Source of the DNA: JBBDNT01 sp040877445
GTDB taxonomy: Bacteria; Planctomycetota; Planctomycetia; Planctomycetales; Planctomycetaceae
Assembly: GCA_040877445.1 (NCBI GenBank)
Contig: JBBDNT010000138.1
Span: 1-5,129 of the forward strand
Direction of reading: 5' to 3'
DNA length: 5,129 nt
Shown here: piece after piece, positions 1 to 4,232 of the stretch
How positions within the stretch are numbered: the stretch's first letter is position 1
Layout of the letters: each line of letters starts with the position of its first letter
The notes under the pieces: generated by a model
The model's input: only the letters and a program-made list of their open reading frames with translations
Database searches by the model: none
What the model was told of the DNA's origin: nothing
Position numbers and translations under genes: made by a program

Positions 1-70
1 ACTCTCGACTCTCGACTCTCGACTCTCGACTCTCGACTCTCAACTCTCGACTCTCGACTCTCGACTCTTC
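1..70. repeat. Tandem 7-base repeat array, cut by the left edge
   Basis: The sequence is an uninterrupted head-to-tail array of the heptamer ACTCTCG (CGAGAGT on the minus strand). Eight units are exact (1-35 and 43-63), one at 36-42 has a single change (ACTCTCA), and a decayed tenth unit lies at 64-70 (ACTCTTC). The array begins one base after the TGA stop (74-72) of the acyltransferase gene and runs off the window, so its full length is unknown. A 7-base period is not a multiple of three and the array lies downstream of a stop, so it is non-coding in this direction. It resembles the short tandemly repeated heptamers known from some bacterial genomes. No function can be read from it. Confidence 0.95.
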
Positions 71-71
71 C

Positions 72-1145
72 TCACCGAAACGACCACCATTCGCGCATCG
101 GGCGCAGCGCGGCGAGGAGCGCTTCGGCCGGACGCCGCAAGGGCGAGGAACGAACCCAGTCGCGGCCGCGACGCCAGGCCGAGCGCAGCATGGGGCGAAT
201 CGAATGCCGGGCCACGCAGCCTTCGGCGACCATGTCGAACCCCGAACTGAGGCTGAGCTTGTACTGCTCGCGCCCGCCGCCGAGGTCGATTCGCGAAATG
301 CCCATCGCCTCGTGCGCTTCGGCGATCTTCAGCATCAGCATCAAGCCGGGCGAATACTTGTCGTAAGCCCGGCTGTAGGCGGGGAACCAGGAATGCATCA
401 CGCCGGCCGACTGCATTCCGTAATGCACCGCGATCAGCTTCTCGTCCGCATACAAAGCCGACAGCACGCCGCGAAAGTCCGGTTCGCGGTACGCGAGAAT
501 CCTTTCGAGCAGTTCGACCGTCCACGGGTAGGCGAACACGTCGGCGAGGTTCGTCGCCCGGTACTGTTCCGACTTCCACTCCAGCAGGGTGTGGAACACG
601 TCGCGGTCGTCGGTGTGCGTCTCGAACCGCAACGGTCCGACCTCGCGCTCGATCTGCCGGAGCTTGCGGTCCAACTTGGCGATCTCGCGCGTGCCGGCCT
701 CGCGCCGCGCGGTCTTGTACGATTCGTATCCCCGTGACAGGTCGAGGTAGTGCGACTCCATGACCTCATGCGCCGAGAAGCCGTGCTCGCACTGCTCCGC
801 GGGAAGGTGCGAAAACCACCACGACCCGAGCCGGCAGCCGCGCAGGAACTCGTCCGCGGTCCAACTCGCGCCCGGCTTCACGATCGCGCCGTGGAAGTCG
901 TTGAGCCGTCCGCCGACCGGCTGCCCCGCGCCGAACCGGCCGCGCTGAAAGGGCAGCACGCCGACGATCTCGTCCCGTTCTTCGAACAGCGCGATCCGCA
1001 CGTCGTCGCGGACCGCGGCGACCGCCCGCGTGAATTCCGGCCGATAGTACGGGCTGCCGAGCGCGGAGTTCGCGTCGAGCAGTCCGTTCCAGGCGGCGAC
1101 GATATCGCCGGTCGATTCGGCGGCGGGAATCGAGTGGATGTGCAT
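72..1145 (-). CDS. CelD/BcsL-family GNAT acyltransferase (surface-polysaccharide tailoring)
   Basis: This is a 357-residue protein of the CelD/BcsL branch of the GNAT fold (Acetyltransf_6 type, related to FemAB). From the ATG at 1145, a first half-domain (about 15-135) contains a PYYRPEF segment and IVGVLPFQR. A basic helix follows (REIAKLDRKLRQIEREVG, about 153-170). The acyl-CoA-binding GNAT half contains LYADEKLIAVHYGM (231-244), YDKYSPGLMLM (261-271) and IDLGGGREQYK (286-296), the pattern diagnostic of this family. No signal peptide or membrane span is visible, so it is probably cytoplasmic. Members commonly sit in exopolysaccharide loci and are thought to acylate sugar precursors; donor and acceptor cannot be told here. 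An in-frame GTG at 1184 would add 13 residues, but those codons look unlike the gene and overlap degenerate heptamer repeats, so I prefer the ATG. Neither start has a clear ribosome-binding site. It lies 60 bases behind the polymerase/ligase gene (21 if GTG is used), so co-transcription is likely. Confidence 0.85.
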   Translation of the reverse strand: MHIHSIPAAESTGDIVAAWNGLLDANSALGSPYYRPEFTRAVAAVRDDVRIALFEERDEIVGVLPFQRGRFGAGQPVGGRLNDFHGAIVKPGASWTADEFLRGCRLGSWWFSHLPAEQCEHGFSAHEVMESHYLDLSRGYESYKTARREAGTREIAKLDRKLRQIEREVGPLRFETHTDDRDVFHTLLEWKSEQYRATNLADVFAYPWTVELLERILAYREPDFRGVLSALYADEKLIAVHYGMQSAGVMHSWFPAYSRAYDKYSPGLMLMLKIAEAHEAMGISRIDLGGGREQYKLSLSSGFDMVAEGCVARHSIRPMLRSAWRRGRDWVRSSPLRRPAEALLAALRPMREWWSFR

Positions 1146-1176
1146 GAGAGTCGAAGTCGCTGAGTTGATGAGTCGA
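1146..1176. repeat. Degenerate heptamer copies in the spacer before the acyltransferase gene
   Basis: The motif GAGTCGA occurs at 1148-1154 and 1170-1176, with a one-mismatch copy GAGTTGA at 1162-1168. GAGTCGA is a circular permutation of CGAGAGT read across a unit junction, so it is the same repeat as the array at 1-70 but on the opposite strand. The phase is broken by one base between the second and third copies. This could be a decayed array or a chance cluster, because a single 7-base match is expected often in a window this size. Confidence 0.35.
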
Positions 1177-1205
1177 AAATCCACATCGAACGTCGCTGTG
1201 GCCGG

Positions 1206-2585
1206 TTAGCCGCGACCCGCAGTCGAGGGGCGCAGCCCCGAGCGCAGGGGAGCGCGTTCGCGAACGACCGCCCGCCGGTCCAGTACCGCGACGCGCGGCG
1301 AACTCGCCACCGGACGAAACGCCAGCTGCGCGAAGCCGGTCGTGACGATGAACGAAGCGAACAGCAGCATCGTCATGCCGGATTCCGTCCCGGCGTTGAT
1401 CAGGCAGTACAACGACAGGCCGAACAGGAAACCATAGCTCCCTTCTCCGGTGTCGACGTATCGGGCGGCGCATTTCGTCATCGCGAGGACGACGATCACC
1501 GCCATGATCGCCGCCCCGATCAGGCCCACGCTGAGCACCGTGTCGATGTAGGAGGAGTGCGCCTCGCGGATGGGCCATTGCAAAGTCTCGGTGATCCGCT
1601 CGATATGCTCCGGCGTCCAGAACGTGCCGAAGCCGTAACCCACCAGCGGCCGTTCCGCGAGGTACGGGGCGAGCTCCGTCCAAATGGGAATGCGGCCGGT
1701 GAGCGACTCGGCCTCATCCTCGCGGCCGAGCAGCGCCACGTCGGCCGCTTCCTGCACGACGTCGACGCCGACGAGCAGGAATCCGAGAACGCCCGCCGCG
1801 ATCACCCAACCGGCCCCCGCGCCGACCGCGACCGCGATCTGCGGGCGATACTTCAAGAGCCACAGCGGCCACAGCGCCACCAGCACCGCCGCGCACGACG
1901 TGCGGGACTTGGTGAGAATCAGGAACAGGAAACCGACGCCGAACAGCACGAACAGCGCGACCCGCCCACGATTCGCCTCCCGTGCCAGGCAGAAGCTCGA
2001 CAGGCAGAGCATCGCCAGGTTCATCCCCTGCGTGTTGGGATGTTGAGTTCCCGAGAAGCGATAGTCGCCGGCCCACGGGCGGAAGGTGCCCAGCGCGAGC
2101 TCCGTCGCGAAGCCGATTGCCAGGAACACCGCCGAGCAGACGAGGGCGAGCTTCATCAGGTCGCGCGGCGACAGCAGCCGCGCCAATCCCGCCGCCCCGA
2201 GGAAGAAGCACACCAGCACGATCACGCGGCGAATGGTCATCGACGGGTCGATCGACCACAAGACGCTGGCGGCGCTCCAGCCGACGAACGCGAGCATCGC
2301 GGCCGCGAGGAGGCCGATCGTTCGAAACGGCTGCTTTCCCGCCGCGAGTCCCCACACGCCGACGGCGGCCAGCGCGAGAAACGCGACGCGCCGCAGCGGG
2401 TTGCCTCCCGCCGCCTGGTCTTCCATTTCGTCGGCGGTGGAGGTGAAGGCGTCGGCGGTGGAGACGTCGAAGTCGTGCTCGGTCGCGAGGGCCGAGATCA
2501 TCAGCAACCCCGCCAACAGCGCGAACGCCCCTCGGCCGAGCGAAGGCGGTTCGAGTAAGGCGGCGGTGGGCGAGTGCGAATGCAT
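1206..2585 (-). CDS. O-antigen polymerase/ligase family protein (Wzy/WaaL/ExoQ-like)
   Basis: This is a 459-residue polytopic inner-membrane protein of the Wzy_C (O-antigen ligase/polymerase) superfamily. I count roughly 11-12 hydrophobic spans, from 19-35 to 405-423. Family signatures are SVLWSIDPSMTIRR (107-120), RFSGTQHPNTQGMN (176-189), LTKSRTS (224-230), SLTGRIPIWTEL (294-305) and RPLVGYGFGTFW (312-323), then EAHSSYIDTVLSVGLIG (341-357). The large loop at about 272-343, ending in H343, matches the periplasmic loop that carries the essential histidine in WaaL/Wzy proteins. It would join lipid-linked repeat units into a polymer or transfer a glycan to an acceptor; sequence alone does not separate these. 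An acidic loop at 36-62 contains the repeated word STAD. The ATG at 2585 keeps the first membrane span intact; no Shine-Dalgarno is visible, and a REP-like hairpin lies just upstream. The basic tail (about 436-459) may be read-through into non-family sequence. Confidence 0.9.
   Translation of the reverse strand: MHSHSPTAALLEPPSLGRGAFALLAGLLMISALATEHDFDVSTADAFTSTADEMEDQAAGGNPLRRVAFLALAAVGVWGLAAGKQPFRTIGLLAAAMLAFVGWSAASVLWSIDPSMTIRRVIVLVCFFLGAAGLARLLSPRDLMKLALVCSAVFLAIGFATELALGTFRPWAGDYRFSGTQHPNTQGMNLAMLCLSSFCLAREANRGRVALFVLFGVGFLFLILTKSRTSCAAVLVALWPLWLLKYRPQIAVAVGAGAGWVIAAGVLGFLLVGVDVVQEAADVALLGREDEAESLTGRIPIWTELAPYLAERPLVGYGFGTFWTPEHIERITETLQWPIREAHSSYIDTVLSVGLIGAAIMAVIVVLAMTKCAARYVDTGEGSYGFLFGLSLYCLINAGTESGMTMLLFASFIVTTGFAQLAFRPVASSPRVAVLDRRAVVRERAPLRSGLRPSTAGRG
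1227..1239. repeat. Short GC hairpin inside the 3' end of the polymerase/ligase gene
   Basis: GGGGC (1227-1231) pairs perfectly with GCCCC (1235-1239) across a three-base loop. The hairpin lies seven codons from the end of the gene and codes part of its basic tail. There is no T-run on the downstream (minus) side, so it is not a standard intrinsic terminator. It could be a small repeat element or chance in GC-rich DNA. Confidence 0.3.
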
Positions 2586-2591
2586 GGTTCG

Positions 2592-2617
2592 TTCGTAGTG
2601 ACCCGCTTCAGCGGGTC
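2592..2617 (+). repeat. REP-like element, GTAG plus palindrome, copy 1
   Basis: TTCGTAGT (2592-2599) is followed by the palindrome GACCCGCTTCAGCGGGTC (2600-2617), with 8-bp perfect arms and a two-base TC centre. A GTAG tetranucleotide just 5' of a hairpin is the defining layout of REP elements mobilised by RAYT (Y1-type) transposases, although the transposase itself is not in the window. The palindrome ends 15 bases upstream of the minus-strand ATG at 2585, and the GTAG side even closer, so in mRNA the element covers the place where a ribosome-binding site would be. A second copy lies inverted at 2897-2872. Confidence 0.8.
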
Positions 2618-2624
2618 TCTCGTT

Positions 2625-2692
2625 GTGGCAGGGTCTCCCGACCCTGCCACATTTTACGACCTAGTTGTGGCAGGGTCTCCCGACCCTGTCAC
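2625..2692. repeat. Two tandem copies of a 26-base palindrome, 42-base period
   Basis: Copy A1 (2625-2650) has arms GTGGCAGGGTC and GACCCTGCCAC, an 11-bp perfect stem around TCCC. Copy A2 (2667-2692) has the same left arm and GACCCTGTCAC on the right, one G-T change that an RNA stem tolerates as a wobble. The copies start 42 bases apart. The linkers also match in part (CACATTTTACGACC at 2648-2661 against CACGTTTTCCGACC at 2690-2703), so the repeated unit is about 42 bases and not just the palindrome. Each starts with GTGG, the alternative REP tetranucleotide. On the plus strand each stem is followed by TTTT, but no plus-strand gene needs a terminator here. Confidence 0.85.
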
Positions 2693-2754
2693 GTTTTCCG
2701 ACCGAAGGTCTCCACCGCCCGCTCCAAACTCCGCCACCAACGCCACACGGTCGG

Positions 2755-2805
2755 CCGGAGACCCGACGGTCGGACGCTCCGGCACGGTCGAGAGACCGTG
2801 CCGGA
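2755..2805 (-). repeat. Nested hairpin and 12-bp-stem palindrome related to the tandem pair
   Basis: TCCGGCACGGTC (2778-2789) pairs perfectly with GACCGTGCCGGA (2794-2805) around GAGA. Read on the minus strand its core is GGCACGGTCTCTCGACC, against GGCAGGGTCTCCCGACC in the tandem pair, so they are one family in opposite orientations. Immediately left is a nested hairpin: CCGGAG (2755-2760) pairs with CTCCGG (2777-2782) outside CCGAC (2763-2767) and GTCGG (2769-2773). CTCCGG overlaps the 12-bp stem, so the two folds exclude each other. ACGGTCG also recurs at 2747, 2766 and 2784. Confidence 0.75.
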
Positions 2806-2828
2806 ACAAGGGCTCGTAGTGACTCGAC

Positions 2829-4232
2829 TCAGGGAAGGTCGTTCGATGCTCCGTGGATGCTCGTTTGGCGGGACCGGCTGAAGCCGGTCGCTACGAACTC
2901 AGTCACTACGAACCGCCGCAACGTGAAGCACAGCACCGCCGCGCTCGTCGTGCTGCCGATCAGCGAGGCGAGCGCGATGCCGACCACGCCGAACGGGCGG
3001 ACCAGCAATGCCGTCGCGACGATCGTGGCGGTCAGCGTGCAGACGTCGGCGAAGAAGTTGGCCTGCGGCCGCTCGATCGCCCACAATCCATTGCCCGCGG
3101 TGATCGCGATGCTGCTGGCCCACAAACCCGCGGCGAGCAGGGCGAGCACCATTCCCGCGCCGGCGTACTTGTCGCCGTACACGAACACCGCCAGCCAGTC
3201 TCCCGTCGCGAGGCAGAACAGCAGGAACGAGCCGAGCGTCGCGCTGAACAGCAGGGCCGTCTTCCACAACACGCGGGTCAGTTCGTCGCGGCCGCCGTGC
3301 GCGAAGGCATGGGCCGCCTTGGGACTGAGATAGTTGCTCAACCCCATCACGAACATGTTGCCCAGCCCGACGAGCGTGGTGCACGCCGCGAGCACGCCGG
3401 TCTCCGCTTCGCCGTGCGCGATCGCCAGCACCCACGGCAGAATGTACGGGGCCGAGCAGCCCACGAGTTGACTGGCCGCGGCCCAGCGGGCGAACCGCCA
3501 GTTGTGCTTCCAGTCGGGCAGCCAGCGGGCGCGGCCGATGCGCATTTCGCCGCGCGAGAGCGTCCACCAGATCGCGCACGCCGCGGCGCACGCCGCGCCC
3601 ATCACCGCGAAGATCGCCGGGGCGGACAGCATTCCCGTCGCGGCCAGGGCGAGCAATCCGCCGAGCTGCAGCGCGGCGACGACGGCGTCGACGGCGATCG
3701 CGGTCCTCATGCGGAAATGCGAGAAGGCGTACTGCCGGACGAACTCGCGCAACAACAGGAACGGCGCCGCCCCCAGCAGCACCCACACCGTGGCCGACAG
3801 TCCCGCCGGTCCGTAACCCAATCCGAGACACACGAGCAGCCCCGCGAGTCCGGCGAGCGCGAGGGCCGTCACCGCGAACTGATGGATCAGCGAGCTGCCG
3901 GCGTACTTCGCGAGTTCGTCCCCCGCGCGGCGGTTGCAGTAGATCATGTACGGCGCGGAGACGAGTTGCTCCTGGATGCCCCGCACGAACATCACGACGC
4001 TCAGCGCGAGGAAGTACACGCCAAGCTCCTCCTTGGCGCAGGTCCGCCCGAGGACGACGCTGGTGACGAAGCTCGTCCCGCTGACGATCGCCTGGTCGAA
4101 GACGGACAGCGCGCCTTTGCGGAGGAACGAGTCGGCGAGCGCGGCGCGGAATCGGTCGATCAACCGCGAGGGCGCGAAACCGCAAGCGTTGGGAAGGATC
4201 TCGATCGGGTCGGTCGAGGGCGCGCTATCCAT
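2829..4232 (-). CDS. Wzx-like oligosaccharide flippase (MOP superfamily)
   Basis: This is a 467-residue membrane protein that would move lipid-linked glycan repeat units across the inner membrane. About 12 hydrophobic spans can be drawn between 45 and 437, after a soluble N-terminus. The opening RKGALSVFDQAIVSGTSFVTSVVLGRTCAKEELGVY (38-73) is the usual start of the polysaccharide-synthesis/flippase family, with a later repeat of this pattern near 248-302 (ASQLVGCSAPYILPWVLA, LSNYLSPKAAHAF). Length is normal for the family. The ATG at 4232 overlaps the deacetylase stop by 8 bases, so translation is probably coupled. The tail is odd: residues 441-467, right after the last span (TLRR), are encoded by a REP-like element (2872-2912) and following sequence, and read FVVTEFVATGFSRSR and on. 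I infer the original stop was lost or replaced. The family call is secure; which glycan is moved is unknown. Confidence 0.9.
   Translation of the reverse strand: MDSAPSTDPIEILPNACGFAPSRLIDRFRAALADSFLRKGALSVFDQAIVSGTSFVTSVVLGRTCAKEELGVYFLALSVVMFVRGIQEQLVSAPYMIYCNRRAGDELAKYAGSSLIHQFAVTALALAGLAGLLVCLGLGYGPAGLSATVWVLLGAAPFLLLREFVRQYAFSHFRMRTAIAVDAVVAALQLGGLLALAATGMLSAPAIFAVMGAACAAACAIWWTLSRGEMRIGRARWLPDWKHNWRFARWAAASQLVGCSAPYILPWVLAIAHGEAETGVLAACTTLVGLGNMFVMGLSNYLSPKAAHAFAHGGRDELTRVLWKTALLFSATLGSFLLFCLATGDWLAVFVYGDKYAGAGMVLALLAAGLWASSIAITAGNGLWAIERPQANFFADVCTLTATIVATALLVRPFGVVGIALASLIGSTTSAAVLCFTLRRFVVTEFVATGFSRSRQTSIHGASNDLP
2872..2912 (-). repeat. REP-like element, inverted copy 2, inside the flippase 3' end
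   Basis: On the minus strand TTCGTAGC (2897-2890) precedes the perfect palindrome GACCGGCTTCAGCCGGTC (2889-2872). This is the same layout as copy 1: identical TTCGTAG foot, 8-bp arms and TC centre. An extra foot without a palindrome, TTCGTAGTGAC, lies 15 bases upstream at 2912-2902. Another foot, TCGTAGTGAC, is on the plus strand at 2814-2823. Unlike copy 1, this one is translated, as codons 441-454 of the flippase. Confidence 0.8.

Larger units (their letters stand above)
2586..2828. other. Hairpin-rich spacer between flippase and polymerase/ligase genes
   Basis: These 243 bases hold no credible gene. Short plus-strand frames across them read palindromic repeats and encode near-duplicate peptides such as VVAGSPDPATF and VVAGSPDPVTF, which is what a translated repeat looks like. 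The content is one GTAG-type REP-like element, two tandem palindromes, a nested hairpin and a related 12-bp-stem hairpin, listed separately. The only stretch without obvious structure is about 2711-2746. In the leftward transcript none of the hairpins is followed by a T-run, so read-through from the flippase into the polymerase/ligase gene remains possible. Confidence 0.85.

Noticed and set aside
1..70. Origin iterons or a protein-binding array
   Set aside because: The units are only 7 bases long and head-to-tail with no gaps, and no replication gene or DnaA-box cluster is visible; a slippage-type tandem repeat explains it better.
72..1184. GTG at 1184 as the acyltransferase start
   Set aside because: Not excluded, but the 13 added codons have weak codon bias, overlap degenerate heptamers, and no ribosome-binding site supports them; the ATG at 1145 is preferred.
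1255..1266. Perfect 12-bp palindrome CGTTCGCGAACG as an operator
   Set aside because: It lies inside the coding region near the 3' end of a gene, and one such palindrome is expected by chance in a GC-rich window of this length.
1557..2558. Plus-strand open frame of 333 codons opposite the polymerase/ligase gene
   Set aside because: It has the same antisense composition artefact (RR, EQ and HR runs), and the minus-strand protein has clear family motifs throughout.
2625..2700. The palindromes followed by TTTT as intrinsic terminators
   Set aside because: The T-runs are on the plus side, are only four bases long, and no plus-strand gene precedes them. On the minus strand, where the genes are, no T-run follows the stems.
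2574..2819. Small plus-strand frame of 81 codons across the spacer
   Set aside because: Its repeated VVAGSPDP peptide is just the translated tandem palindrome; there is no ribosome-binding site and no family resemblance.
2592..2912. CRISPR array
   Set aside because: The repeats are palindromes of differing sequence, in both orientations, without regular unique spacers of 25-45 bases between identical repeats, and no cas gene is present.
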